From contig JBHJGP010000006.1 of NCBI GenBank assembly GCA_050331695.1, positions 1 through 64,000 on the forward strand: a stretch of DNA of 64,000 nucleotides, in the 5' to 3' direction. The notes beneath the pieces are model-generated. The model did no database searches. It was not told the origin of the DNA and worked only from the letters and a program-made list of their open reading frames with translations. Below are positions 8,380 to 17,901 of this stretch, one piece after another; positions within the stretch are counted from its first letter, which is position 1; the number at the start of each line of letters is the position of its first letter. Both the position numbers and the translations under genes were made by a program. Source of the stretch: JBHJGP01 sp050331695 (GTDB lineage: Bacteria > Pseudomonadota > Alphaproteobacteria > Geminicoccales > Geminicoccaceae).

Positions 8380-10643
8380 TCCGACAGATAGCCTTTGACG
8401 TAACCATGCGGGAAATCGCCAAAGCCATAGGAAGCGTGGCGCGGCATGTCGACCTGCGACAAGACCACGCCGACCATCGTCGCCGCGCTCGCGTGAAGCT
8501 TGGTCAGCGCGGTCTTGGCAAGCGACCTGGGGGTCTGGTTCCAGCGGACGACCATTAGCGTTAGCCCGGCAATACGCGCGAGTGCCAAAGGATCCGAAAC
8601 CACCATGACAGGTGGCGAATCGAGGATGACCATGTCGTAGTCGCGAGCGGCCTGCCCGACGACTTCCTCCATCCGGCCCGAATTCACATGCTCAATCGCT
8701 TCCAAGGTCGTTTCGCCAGCAGCAACGAAGCTAAGACCAGACCAATTGTCCCGTCTCACAACGTCCTTGATCGTGGCTCGGCCCATCAGGACTTCCGCCA
8801 ACCCCCCGCCAGACCAGGAATCGAGATCTTTGGAAACAGTAGGCGCGCGCAAATCACAGTCGATGATCAGCGCTTTTTCACCGGCCGCTGACGCCATTCG
8901 TCCAATCGTCAGAGCCAGGGTCGTCTTTCCCTCTTCCGGAATTGCGGACGTCACAAGGACGACGCGACGCTTGCTTCCGCCAGCCGCTTGCCCGATTGCC
9001 GATCGGATCAGGCGGATGGATTCGCTGAACGCCGAATAAGGTCTCTGCAACGCGTAGCTAGACGGGTGACGGGCACCGACGCCACGATTGCCGATCAACG
9101 GCACCATACTGATGACGGGAATGCCGAGAGCGTTCTCAACCTCGGACGCACTGCGAAACCCTTGCTTAAGAACTTCCAGAACGATGATCAGAATGAGGCT
9201 GAGACCCAGACCGGCGATAACCGCGAGTACAAGGAGAATTTTTCTTTGGGGATAGGAGGGCGAGGGCGGCGGGTCTGAAAAAGACAAGACCCGCGCATCG
9301 GGCTGCACCAGATCCAATTGCACCGACGTCCGATCCAAATTGGCGACGAACGTGTCATAAAGCGAGCGCGCGGCGGCCGCCTCGCTCACCAGTTGCCTAA
9401 GTTCGATCCGGAGCCGCTGCACCTCCGCATTCTGCGCTTCGAGATCACGAAGCTTCGCCAAAAACGCCGTCTCTTGAGCCGAGGCCAAACGCGCCTCGCT
9501 CTCCAAACCGGCGGCGATGCGATCAATCTGGTCACGGTACTGCTGTTCCAAGCGATCTCGCTCAGCGGTCAATCGCGTGATGATTGGATGGCTCGCCCCG
9601 TAGGTGCTTTCATGATCGGCCAATTCGGCGTCGACCCTACGAATACTCTCCAACATTCGATCGAGTTGCGGCCATTGGCTCATTGCGAGGACGCTGTTCG
9701 CCGTCAGCGGCCGAGCGGCGATTTCACGAATACCGGAAAGTCTGCTCTCGGTTACGATCCGATGATGTTCCGCTTCGACAAGTTCATCCGTGAATTGTTC
9801 GATACGCTGGTCAAGTAAGTTTTCTTTATCACCCTGAAGAAGAGCGTTGTTCTCGCGGAACGTTAAAACGGCATCCTCCGACTTCCTCACCCGATCGCGG
9901 AGTTGCCCGATTTTCGTTTCAAGCCAAGTCGCGCCGCGCTCGGCGGCAACATATTTGCTTTCGATCTGTCCTTCGAGATAAAGGTCCGCAAAAGTATCAA
10001 CGATCACAGCGGCCTTTGCTGGATCTTCGGACTGAAACTTCAGATCGACCGTATAGGACCTGCCGTCGTTCAAAACGGTCAGACGACTGAGAACACGTCG
10101 CGTCACCGCGGACACTCTACCCGCGTCCCCGCTTTCTGTCTCGATACTTGGTTCTTCAACGGTTTTTTCAATAAACGGTTTCATCCAACCCGGCAGTATG
10201 TCTAAAGCGATCAAATTGGCCTGGGCGTCGTCTACACGATCAAAAAGCCATTGCCTCATGCTGAAATGTGGTGGCTGCAAAGCCGTATTGAACTCGGCGT
10301 CATTGACCAGGCTGAGTTCGTCAACCACCCGTCTCGCCAGCCACCTCGATCGAAGAACGTCGACTTCACTACGAATGACCGATGCTTCCGGCTGAACAGA
10401 AGCGACGACGGGATCAATGCCTACGTTCGCGCGCCGACTGTCCAATACCAGTGAGGCTTCAGCTTGATAGAGCGGTGTAAGGCTGTCGATGTAGAGATAA
10501 CTGAGGACCGTTATCGCACTGACCATCGTCAGTATCATCAGCTTGTATCGCCAGAGCGTCAGAGCCAGATCGCGAACACTGAGCTCCCGGGCCGCCGGTT
10601 CACCGGATTCGCTGGCGGATGGGCCGAATGCCATTTGTGTCAT
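8376..10643 (-). CDS. Wzc-like polysaccharide co-polymerase / BY-tyrosine autokinase
   Basis: A 755-residue inner-membrane protein that controls polysaccharide chain length and export. The N-terminal Wzz domain has a TM helix near residues 35-55 ('LMILTMVSAITVLSYLYI'). A long coiled-coil periplasmic region follows, then a second TM helix ('LLVLAVIAGLGLSLILIIVL', about residue 470). The cytoplasmic BY-kinase has Walker A 'SAIPEEGKTT', Walker A' 'ALIIDCDLRAP' and Walker B 'MVILDSPPVM'. The C-terminal tail carries three tyrosines ('SYGFGDFPHGYVKGY'), the expected autophosphorylation cluster though shorter than in E. coli Wzc. The order kinase-GT4 with a 4-bp overlap supports a Wzy-dependent locus. 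No Wza-type exporter or cognate phosphatase is in the window. Confidence 0.93.
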   Translation of the reverse strand: MTQMAFGPSASESGEPAARELSVRDLALTLWRYKLMILTMVSAITVLSYLYIDSLTPLYQAEASLVLDSRRANVGIDPVVASVQPEASVIRSEVDVLRSRWLARRVVDELSLVNDAEFNTALQPPHFSMRQWLFDRVDDAQANLIALDILPGWMKPFIEKTVEEPSIETESGDAGRVSAVTRRVLSRLTVLNDGRSYTVDLKFQSEDPAKAAVIVDTFADLYLEGQIESKYVAAERGATWLETKIGQLRDRVRKSEDAVLTFRENNALLQGDKENLLDQRIEQFTDELVEAEHHRIVTESRLSGIREIAARPLTANSVLAMSQWPQLDRMLESIRRVDAELADHESTYGASHPIITRLTAERDRLEQQYRDQIDRIAAGLESEARLASAQETAFLAKLRDLEAQNAEVQRLRIELRQLVSEAAAARSLYDTFVANLDRTSVQLDLVQPDARVLSFSDPPPSPSYPQRKILLVLAVIAGLGLSLILIIVLEVLKQGFRSASEVENALGIPVISMVPLIGNRGVGARHPSSYALQRPYSAFSESIRLIRSAIGQAAGGSKRRVVLVTSAIPEEGKTTLALTIGRMASAAGEKALIIDCDLRAPTVSKDLDSWSGGGLAEVLMGRATIKDVVRRDNWSGLSFVAAGETTLEAIEHVNSGRMEEVVGQAARDYDMVILDSPPVMVVSDPLALARIAGLTLMVVRWNQTPRSLAKTALTKLHASAATMVGVVLSQVDMPRHASYGFGDFPHGYVKGYLSD

Positions 10644-10754
10644 GGCCCGCCACCAATCAAAAGATCAGCCCTTCGCCAATCAGAACGAAGAAATGCAGCG
10701 CAGTCTAGGATCGCACCGTTACCAATAAATCGCTGCCAATCGAGGTTTTGTCTT

Positions 10755-12374
10755 CTAAAATGCATTTTTATCGACAAATCCTCGGTAGATTGTCATCAGC
10801 ATGATCTTTAGATCGAGCGCAAGTGACCAGTTGTTCAAATAATAGAGATCGTGCTCAACCCTACGGCGAAGCTGTTCCTCGGTCTCAGTCGGTCCCCGCC
10901 ACCCGTTAATTTGGGCCCAACCGGTAATGCCTGGCTTCACTTTGTGACGCGCGGCATAATCCGATACGATGTCATGGTAGTAACGATCCGCCGCCTTGGC
11001 TTCCACGGGGTGAGGCCGAGGCCCCACCATCGACATTTCACCCCGAAGCACGTTCCAAAGTTGTGGCAGCTCATCCAGGCTGGTCCGTCTTAGAAAATTT
11101 CCAATTTTCGTCACGCGGGGATCATTGCGCGCCGTGAGGCGAGACGCCCGCGTATCGCATGACGCGACGTGCATAGTCCGAAACTTCAAAACATTGATGA
11201 GCTTGTTGTTGAATCCGTAGCGTGGCTGACGGAACTGAACTGGACCGGGACTGTCCCATTTGATGATCAACGCGATCACCAACATCACGGGCGCGAACAG
11301 GGTCAAAGCTAACACCGCTGCCAGTCGGTCTTCTGCCAATTTAAGTAGGCATCCCCACTCGCCAAGAGGCCGATCGGCAAGATTAACAAAAGCGAGATTA
11401 TTGAGATAGCTAACCCGTCTGGACTGAAAGCGCGAATTTAGTTGTGGAAGCGGAAGGCGGATGTCGACGGGCAAACACTGAAGTTTTTGATAAGCGTTGA
11501 GGATTGCTCCTTCGTTCGTCCAAGGGATCGCAACGAAGATTTTATCAATCGCCAGGTTCCGTGCCAGCTCGCAAAGGTCGTCGATCGTGCCAGCCTTTGC
11601 GGGTCCCGCTCGATCCCGACTCTCCTCATCATTGAACAAGCCCACGAAATGGAAATACCGATTATCGGTCGCGCTAAGACGCTTCAGTAACTGCTCACAC
11701 TCATACTCCGGGCCAACGATCGCAATGTTGCGCCTTAGCCAACCGCTCCGAGTGGTTGGCTGAATCCGTTGCAGTGCCACGGCAAGAGCGCCACGCACCG
11801 ACACCAAGGCGAGCAACCCGCCGATCCCCCACAGCAGGACCCACCCTCGGGCGAACGCATCCGTTGTCTTCGTCAGAAAAGCGGCCGCCAGCAAAAGCGC
11901 CGCGCTGATCGCGAAGGCACCGAGTAAGCTCGGCAGTTGTCGCAGAGGCCGGCGTGCCGAGATAGGCAGATACCCTCCACGCGCCTGCAATACCGTGACC
12001 AAAAGGATCGCACCGAGCACAGAAACCATGCAATACCGAGGCCAATCACCAGGCGACGCGGATATGTAGGGAAGAAAAGCCACCCAACCTGTGAAGACGA
12101 TGGAGGTAAAGTCGACAACACGAACTACGTCGATGGCCACGCGATAGGTTAGGCTCGGCCTTATCGATTGCAGCCATCGATACCAGAAAGGCCGCCTGAC
12201 CTGATCTTCGAATATGAAGTCAACACTATTGTCGCTCGGCGCAGCCAAAGACGGCCGCCGGAAACCCTCTTCAATTTTTTGCACTTCAACCCCGCCGTTT
12301 GGGCGAATTCCACCAAAATCAGCGTAGCACTTGACGGTAGTAGCTGCAATAACATCTTCCAAATGTACATCCAA
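10755..12374 (-). CDS. Undecaprenyl-phosphate sugar-1-phosphate transferase (WbaP/WcaJ family)
   Basis: This initiating enzyme loads the first sugar-1-phosphate onto undecaprenyl phosphate. The 539 residues include four or more hydrophobic segments between about residues 75 and 200 and a CoA-binding-like middle domain ('NIAIVGPEYECEQLLKRL'). The C-terminal Bac_transf catalytic domain follows a membrane re-entrant helix ('LAAVLALTLFAPVMLVIALI'). Diagnostic motifs are 'KFRTMHV', 'FLRRTSLDELPQLWNVL', 'MSMVGPRPHPVE' and 'KPGITGWAQINGWRG'. The full-length architecture favours the hexose-1-phosphate transferase type over short ExoY/PglC forms. It is separated from the Wzc-like gene by 111 bp. The sugar (glucose or galactose) is not decided by sequence. 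Confidence 0.93.
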   Translation of the reverse strand: MDVHLEDVIAATTVKCYADFGGIRPNGGVEVQKIEEGFRRPSLAAPSDNSVDFIFEDQVRRPFWYRWLQSIRPSLTYRVAIDVVRVVDFTSIVFTGWVAFLPYISASPGDWPRYCMVSVLGAILLVTVLQARGGYLPISARRPLRQLPSLLGAFAISAALLLAAAFLTKTTDAFARGWVLLWGIGGLLALVSVRGALAVALQRIQPTTRSGWLRRNIAIVGPEYECEQLLKRLSATDNRYFHFVGLFNDEESRDRAGPAKAGTIDDLCELARNLAIDKIFVAIPWTNEGAILNAYQKLQCLPVDIRLPLPQLNSRFQSRRVSYLNNLAFVNLADRPLGEWGCLLKLAEDRLAAVLALTLFAPVMLVIALIIKWDSPGPVQFRQPRYGFNNKLINVLKFRTMHVASCDTRASRLTARNDPRVTKIGNFLRRTSLDELPQLWNVLRGEMSMVGPRPHPVEAKAADRYYHDIVSDYAARHKVKPGITGWAQINGWRGPTETEEQLRRRVEHDLYYLNNWSLALDLKIMLMTIYRGFVDKNAF

Positions 12375-12780
12375 ACAGGTTCACGAAATCAAAAGTTGTT
12401 CAACCAATCTGTTTTCATATCGATTGTTAAGTTCGCCTTGTTGTGTCTATAACTTGTAGGCTTATTTCTCTATTCGATCAAACGGCTTGGTCGATGTCTA
12501 ACCAGCCTATTTTGAGGCAACACGATCGCTCGGTCGCAAAATGACGAAATTTGAAATGGGTCTACTGTGCTGATAAACGCTATGTAAATGGTGGGCCTGT
12601 CTCTTTCGAAACCCTGTAATCGATCTGAAAAGGATTAGAAGAGTTGCACATGCCTTTGAGCTTGGACATTTAACGGTTGATAGCACGACGAGTCAGACGC
12701 GGAAGCTTATGAATTCTGTGAAGCGCTGCTCTCGCCGAACAGCGCGTCGCTCCATCAGCCTCTTGCGCCAAAGACCGAAC
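12375..12780. other. Gene-free AT-rich spacer
   Basis: This 406-bp stretch lies between two minus-strand genes and is visibly more AT-rich than its neighbours. I see no credible coding frame, RNA or strong hairpin. It probably contains the promoter of the gene starting at 12374, but no convincing -35/-10 pair could be picked by eye. Confidence 0.6.
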
Positions 12781-14232
12781 TTAGGCGGTTGCGCCGACAC
12801 CGCCGCTTCGATGGATCGGAGAGATGGCGGGCACCGAGCCGGACGCTGCCAGCCTTCCATCCTCGGAGCGGCTGGAAAGGACCAGCAATCCGATCGTCGT
12901 TCCAAGAATGATCCAAAAGACGACCTCATTGAGATTGGGATTGGAGATGCAATGGACGATCAAGAGACCGAGCAAGAAGGCTTGGAACGGACGACAGGCG
13001 TCGGCGCAGCCCGGTGCCGCTTCGTCACGCTTCCGCCCTCCGAAAAAGACGCGGAAAATCAAGAAACCGAACGTCAGCAAACCGGCGACACCGGTGTTCG
13101 AGAGCAAGGTCATCGCCATGTTATTGGGTCGATGGCTGCCTAGCCCGATGCCTATTCCACCGGTTTGCAGTGCGATATCGAGCGCCAGCCGATCGACGTT
13201 ACTGCGTTGCTCGAAGGAGGAGCTTTCCGTTTTCTGAAACAGCATCCTGGTCAGGACATCATCAACAAGGTTCCAATTGGCGAGGATGAACGCGGTTGCG
13301 GCCAGTCCGCCCAGACCCACCAATGAGATACCGCCCAGATGACGGCTCAACGGCGCTCCCGTTCGTCCACCCGGAACCAATGACCAAACCAAATCCTTGA
13401 TGACGAAAAGGCAGAAAAGCCCGACGAACAGAAAAGCCGTCGTCGAGGTAGAAAGCGTCATGATCGCCAAGCACAGGAGCACAAGCGCCATGCGCACGAT
13501 GCTTGGCTCCGCGAGATAGCGGTACCAGGCGAACAATGTCGCACCGGCATAGAAGTAGGCGAGCGCCGAGGGCTCGGAGAATGGCCCGCTAACGCGAAGG
13601 ACCGTCCCGCCGAGAACCTGGCCATGGGCCTGGGCATAACCTGCGTTGCTATGAAAGAAACCGTCGGCGAAGCCGATGCCCGAATGAAAGGCGGCGAGCT
13701 CCCAAAGACAGACGAGGCTCGCAAACCAGATGGCTAGGTTGACGCTCTCTCCAATAACATTGAACCCGATTTTTCTTGGCATCCGAGCGATCTGATGGGC
13801 GATCACGTAGACCAACGTGACATTCAGCAAAATATAGAATAGCTGAGTAAAATTCTGGCGTTGCAATTGATATGGTTGAATCAAGTCCAGATTAAGGCCA
13901 ACGGTGCTGCTAATCACCATGACCTTTCCTTGGAAGAAAGCCAGTCCGATCCAAGTCACGACAAAACAAATCATGACAAAGCAGATCAATGGAATCAGCA
14001 TGGTTGCCACCCGTAGATTGAGCGGGTGCCGAAAAAGAGCTATCTCGACGACGCAACGGCCGATCATGAGTAGGGCGTAGAAGTAACCGGGCTGCAAGCC
14101 GAAGGAGCCGGCATTAATGACTGCCGAGCTTTTCATGACAGAGAAAACGAACAGAGCTGGAAAGCTGAATCGCCAGGGCAGCAAGATTGCCAAAAACCCC
14201 AACGGTATGAGAAGCAAACCGGTCTGGGTCAT
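12781..14232 (-). CDS. O-antigen polymerase/ligase-like membrane protein (Wzy/WaaL type)
   Basis: A polytopic inner-membrane protein of 483 residues with about 10-12 hydrophobic segments. A large periplasmic loop (about residues 175-215) holds 'FHSNAGYAQAHGQVLGGTVLRVSGPFSEPSA' type sequence in pieces, and the loop near residues 330-365 contains 'SNVDRLALD'. This topology fits the Wzy_C/O-antigen ligase superfamily, which polymerises or ligates undecaprenyl-linked repeat units. The locus already encodes an initiating transferase and a Wzc-like co-polymerase, so the polymerase role is favoured. It is 32 bp downstream of the methyltransferase gene and likely co-transcribed. Families of this kind diverge quickly, so the assignment rests on topology and context. 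Confidence 0.75.
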   Translation of the reverse strand: MTQTGLLLIPLGFLAILLPWRFSFPALFVFSVMKSSAVINAGSFGLQPGYFYALLMIGRCVVEIALFRHPLNLRVATMLIPLICFVMICFVVTWIGLAFFQGKVMVISSTVGLNLDLIQPYQLQRQNFTQLFYILLNVTLVYVIAHQIARMPRKIGFNVIGESVNLAIWFASLVCLWELAAFHSGIGFADGFFHSNAGYAQAHGQVLGGTVLRVSGPFSEPSALAYFYAGATLFAWYRYLAEPSIVRMALVLLCLAIMTLSTSTTAFLFVGLFCLFVIKDLVWSLVPGGRTGAPLSRHLGGISLVGLGGLAATAFILANWNLVDDVLTRMLFQKTESSSFEQRSNVDRLALDIALQTGGIGIGLGSHRPNNMAMTLLSNTGVAGLLTFGFLIFRVFFGGRKRDEAAPGCADACRPFQAFLLGLLIVHCISNPNLNEVVFWIILGTTIGLLVLSSRSEDGRLAASGSVPAISPIHRSGGVGATA

Positions 14233-14264
14233 GGCCTTCTCTGGCAGTTATGCATAGGGCCGTT

Positions 14265-15533
14265 CTAAGCGGCCCTATCGCGCAGATCTTCATGCGGACC
14301 CGCCTCGATCGAGATCAGCCGGGGTGTCAGCCCCAGTTCGGCCAGCGAGGCTCTGATCTCGTTTCGGTATATCGGGCTCATGATGACGACGGTGTCGGGC
14401 TGATGGGTCGCTAGCGCATCCGGTGTTCCGATCCTCTGCCCGGTTCCGGCAATGAAGGTGCCGTTGCGGTTGGCGTTGATGTCGATCGCGAGCTCAATCT
14501 CATCGGTGATGCCGAGGGTCGTGAGAAACGACACGCCTTTGGAGCCGCCACCCCACACCACCACCCGGCGCCCCGCAGCTCGCTCACCGGCGAGCCAGTC
14601 GCTCCACGTCATTCGGTCTTTGGCCACTTGTTCCGCGAAAGCGTCGACCTTCTTCGCCAGTTGCTGAGGGGTTTCCTCATTGGCTTTTGGTGCGCATTCG
14701 CCCGTCCCCGGTCGAGCGGTGATCAGGGCGTACTGATCACCGAAGTCCGTCCGGAGATCGACGACATCAAAACCGGCCTTTTTGTGGGCTCGAGCGAGAG
14801 AGCCGAGGCTGAAATAGGTGCAGTGCTCATAATAGACATCCCAGAATGCGCGCAGATCCAAGATCCGCGTGACTTCCGGCATCATCGCAAAGGTCAAAAC
14901 GTCTGGCCGGTCGCCCAGCGCTCTGCGCAACATCGACAGATAGCGCCCCGGATCCGGAACGTGCTCCATGACCATTTTCGAGCCGATGAAGTCGGGACGG
15001 AGGTGAGCGTAAGCCTCTGAGTACCAATCCTTGACGAAGGTCAGTTTCGGATCGTCCACGATGTCGCGAAGAACCGGATCGAAACCGGTGGCGTGACGAG
15101 CTCCCTCCCGGCAAAGCAACGACATGAATTCGCCCTGACCGCAACCGATCTCGAAGACCTCCTTGCCACGCAGGTCGTAGCGTTCGGCCAGCTGTTTCGC
15201 GAGGCGGTCGTGAAACGTGTTGAACGTCGGTGAGACCGCCTGGGTCGACTCGTAATCTTCCTCGTAAGTCACGAGCTCCGCATTGAACGCCGCGTTCCAG
15301 ACAAAGCCACAATCCTCGCAGAAGTGCAGCCGGATATCGCCCTTGGGACAGTCGATCGCGGCTTCGCGAGTCCGCACTAGTCTCACTTGATGAACCGGGA
15401 CCTGATCAACGGCGTAGAATTTGCGATTGTTCTTGCTGGCGCAAGCCGGGCAGGCTTCGCCGGATGCGGTCACGGTTTCCGCGAATGGTCGATGTGTGGG
15501 AAGGGAGGCGGTCATATCCTGCTCCTGGTTCAA
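14265..15533 (-). CDS. SAM-dependent C-methyltransferase-like protein
   Basis: The 422-residue product has three parts: an N-terminal zinc-knuckle-like segment ('ACPACAS' near residue 25 and 'CEDCGF' near residue 75), a class I methyltransferase core with SAM motif I 'VFEIGCGQGEF' (about residue 130), and a C-terminal Rossmann-like domain ('VVVWGGGSKGVSFL'). This is the architecture of NDP-sugar C-methyltransferases such as the TylC3/NovU group. Its start overlaps the stop of the paralogous upstream gene (ATGA at 15530-15533). It may C-methylate or otherwise modify a nucleotide sugar made by the neighbouring SDR and nucleotidyltransferase; the substrate is unknown. Confidence 0.82.
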   Translation of the reverse strand: MNQEQDMTASLPTHRPFAETVTASGEACPACASKNNRKFYAVDQVPVHQVRLVRTREAAIDCPKGDIRLHFCEDCGFVWNAAFNAELVTYEEDYESTQAVSPTFNTFHDRLAKQLAERYDLRGKEVFEIGCGQGEFMSLLCREGARHATGFDPVLRDIVDDPKLTFVKDWYSEAYAHLRPDFIGSKMVMEHVPDPGRYLSMLRRALGDRPDVLTFAMMPEVTRILDLRAFWDVYYEHCTYFSLGSLARAHKKAGFDVVDLRTDFGDQYALITARPGTGECAPKANEETPQQLAKKVDAFAEQVAKDRMTWSDWLAGERAAGRRVVVWGGGSKGVSFLTTLGITDEIELAIDINANRNGTFIAGTGQRIGTPDALATHQPDTVVIMSPIYRNEIRASLAELGLTPRLISIEAGPHEDLRDRAA

Positions 15534-16831
15534 GAATGATCGACGATTACCAACGGTTGATCCGTCTTTATTGCGGCGGTGTTTCGATGGATGTCGCCCT
15601 CGACGAGACGAAGCTCGGGGATGGGCACGATGAACGTTCCGCCTCGCGCCAGATATTCCTGTTGCTGGGCGATGATCTCGTCAGCGAAATTCCAGCTCAG
15701 AAGCAAAACCGCGTTCGGCTGATCCTCGAGAAGACGCTCGACCGGTTCGATCGGCAGTCGGCACCCTGGCATGGAGCGGCCGTGTTTGTGCGGGTTGCGA
15801 TCGACCACATAATCGAGCGTCTCACGGCCAATCCCGCAGTAGGCGAGCAGTGTCGTCGCCTTGGCGGCCGCGCCGTAAGCCACGATCTTTTGGCCGCTTG
15901 ATCGATAGTCCTGCAGCAACGCCACGAGCTCTGACTTGAGAGAGCGAACCTGGGCGGCGATGGCGTGATACCCTTGCGGCCCGTCGAGCCGCCTGGCGCG
16001 CTCATGCTCAAGCAAAGCTTCGACGTCCGCGCTCGGTTCTGCGCCATGTCCGACGAAGATCCGCAGTGATCCGCCATGAATCCACAGGCGTCTGACATCT
16101 TGGACCACCAGGCCATGGCGCTTGAAAAGCGCGACCAACGCCGTCATCGAGAAGTAGCAAAGATGCTGGTGGTAGATCGTGTCGAACTCACCGTGATCGA
16201 TCAGGTCAGCCACGTAAGGCATCTCGAGCACGGCCAGACCGTCTGGTTTCAGGACTGTCGCAATCCCCTCGACAAGGCCATTCAGATCAGCAACGTGGGC
16301 GAGCACATTGTTGGCGACAACGAGATCCGCGGTCTTTCCGTCCCGCTTCAGCTTGGAGGCGAGGTCGCGCCCGAAATAATCCTTGATCGTCGGCACGCCG
16401 ATCCGTTCAGCGGCCGCCGCCGGATCCTTTGCCGGATCGATCCCTAAAACGGGGATCGAGCGTTCGACGAAATTGCGAAGCAGATAGCCGTCATTGCTCG
16501 CGATCTCGATGACCAGGCTTTCGTCGCTCAGCTCGCATCGATCGATCAGCTCGAGGGCATTTTCCATGGAGTGGGCGAGCAGTGCGTACGACACCGACGA
16601 AAAATTTTGAAAGGTCTGGCCGAACAAAATGTCGGGCTGGACGGTCGCCGTGATCTGAACGAGACCGCAAGAAGCACAGCAGACCAGATCCAAGTGCACG
16701 GTGGGATCGGAGGTGGCCAGCATATCAGCAGTGACCAGACGATCAGCCAGGGGCGTATTGCCCAAGGCCAGCACGGGAGCAAGGTCGGTTCCGGCGCACG
16801 AACGGCAGGCCGTCTCGATGCGATAGATCAC
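15530..16831 (-). CDS. SAM-dependent C-methyltransferase-like protein (paralogue)
   Basis: This 433-residue protein shares the three-part layout of its downstream neighbour. Two Cys pairs ('CRSCAG' near residue 9 and 'CCASCGLVQ' near residue 50) flank 'LALGNTPLADRL', a signature of the Methyltransf_13 N-terminal domain. SAM motif I reads 'VIEIASNDGYLL', and the C-terminal Rossmann-like domain starts 'IVAYGAAAKATTLL'. Known relatives transfer a methyl group to C-3 of a 4-keto NDP-hexose; the Cys4 set would bind structural zinc. It overlaps the SDR gene by 4 bp. Two such enzymes in tandem imply two modification steps or two sugars. Confidence 0.85.
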   Translation of the reverse strand: MIYRIETACRSCAGTDLAPVLALGNTPLADRLVTADMLATSDPTVHLDLVCCASCGLVQITATVQPDILFGQTFQNFSSVSYALLAHSMENALELIDRCELSDESLVIEIASNDGYLLRNFVERSIPVLGIDPAKDPAAAAERIGVPTIKDYFGRDLASKLKRDGKTADLVVANNVLAHVADLNGLVEGIATVLKPDGLAVLEMPYVADLIDHGEFDTIYHQHLCYFSMTALVALFKRHGLVVQDVRRLWIHGGSLRIFVGHGAEPSADVEALLEHERARRLDGPQGYHAIAAQVRSLKSELVALLQDYRSSGQKIVAYGAAAKATTLLAYCGIGRETLDYVVDRNPHKHGRSMPGCRLPIEPVERLLEDQPNAVLLLSWNFADEIIAQQQEYLARGGTFIVPIPELRLVEGDIHRNTAAIKTDQPLVIVDHS

Positions 16832-17898
16832 GACGCCGCCTTCCGCAGGGCTTGATGGGCCGTCTTGGCCGCCAAGCTGCGGGTCCAGCGCAAATCTCGC
16901 TGCAGCCGACCACTGTCAAGCAATCGCCTGACGTGGGCGATGCGGTTGTACCTGGCCCCCTCGAAGTCTTCCGGGCTGACACCGGCGCGCTCGATGGCAT
17001 CGCGCACTTCGATGATGCCGTCCCTTACGGACCAGCGGTTCTGGTACCCGGGCAGCACCTGTTTGATCCGTTCGCACCGAACTCGATAGGAGCGATGATC
17101 CGGGGAGGCATCGTTGGCGAACTCGATCCGGGAATTCGGGACGTTGTCACGGACCTGTTCGGCGAGATCGCAGATGCGGTAGTTTTCGTCCGTGGCGCCG
17201 ACGTTGAAAGCTTGCGCATTCACCTGTCGATCCGGCGCGTCGAGCAAGGCCACATAGGCGCTTGCGATATCGTCGATATGCACGAACGGCCGCCAGGACT
17301 GGCCATCGCTTTTCAGAAACACGCGGCCGGTCGAGTAGGCCCACGCCACCAGATTGTTGACGGCGAGATCGAAGCGCAGATAGGGCGACACGCCGTAGGC
17401 CGTCGCGGCGCGCAGAAAAACGGGACAAAACGAATGGTCCGCGAGCCGGATCAGATCATTCTCCGACAGCACCTTGGAGTCCGCGTAAGGCGTCACCGGA
17501 TTGGTGGTCGAATCCTCGTCGATGAAGTTGTCGCCGGCCGCGCCGTAAACGCTGCAGGTGGAGGCGTAGAGAAATCGACGAACGCCCGCCTGCTTCGCCA
17601 GTTCGGCGAGACGAACCGTTGCGCCATGGTTGATATCAAATGTGAGTGGCGGATCGAGATCGCCGAGGGGATCGTTCGCCAGGCCGGCCAGATGGATAAT
17701 CGCATCATAGCCGTCGACGTCTTCCTTTTCGACGTCCCGGACATCCTTTTGCAGCGTTGGTGGCGCGGCGATGGGGCCAATCGCGCACTCCCGAAAGAGG
17801 CCCGTGTCGAGCCCCCGAACGTCGTGGCCCGCCGCGATCAAACGCGGCACCAAAAGGGAGCCGATGTAACCTTCGTTGCCCGTGACGAGGATGCGCAT
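16828..17898 (-). CDS. NAD-dependent epimerase/dehydratase (extended SDR)
   Basis: A nucleotide-sugar-modifying SDR of 356 residues. The N-terminal Rossmann motif is 'VTGNEGYIGSLL' (GxxGxxG). 'YASTCSVYG' carries the catalytic Ser/Thr region, and 'YADSK' is the YxxxK active site near residue 140. The C-terminal substrate lobe contains 'RPFVHIDDIASAY'. It is 3 bp downstream of the nucleotidyltransferase gene and overlaps the methyltransferase gene by 4 bp, so these enzymes likely act on the same activated sugar. It resembles C-4 epimerases/reductases found with RfbF and C-methyltransferases rather than a classical 4,6-dehydratase, but the exact reaction cannot be read from sequence. Confidence 0.85.
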   Translation of the reverse strand: MRILVTGNEGYIGSLLVPRLIAAGHDVRGLDTGLFRECAIGPIAAPPTLQKDVRDVEKEDVDGYDAIIHLAGLANDPLGDLDPPLTFDINHGATVRLAELAKQAGVRRFLYASTCSVYGAAGDNFIDEDSTTNPVTPYADSKVLSENDLIRLADHSFCPVFLRAATAYGVSPYLRFDLAVNNLVAWAYSTGRVFLKSDGQSWRPFVHIDDIASAYVALLDAPDRQVNAQAFNVGATDENYRICDLAEQVRDNVPNSRIEFANDASPDHRSYRVRCERIKQVLPGYQNRWSVRDGIIEVRDAIERAGVSPEDFEGARYNRIAHVRRLLDSGRLQRDLRWTRSLAAKTAHQALRKAAS

Positions 17899-17901
17899 TG
17901 C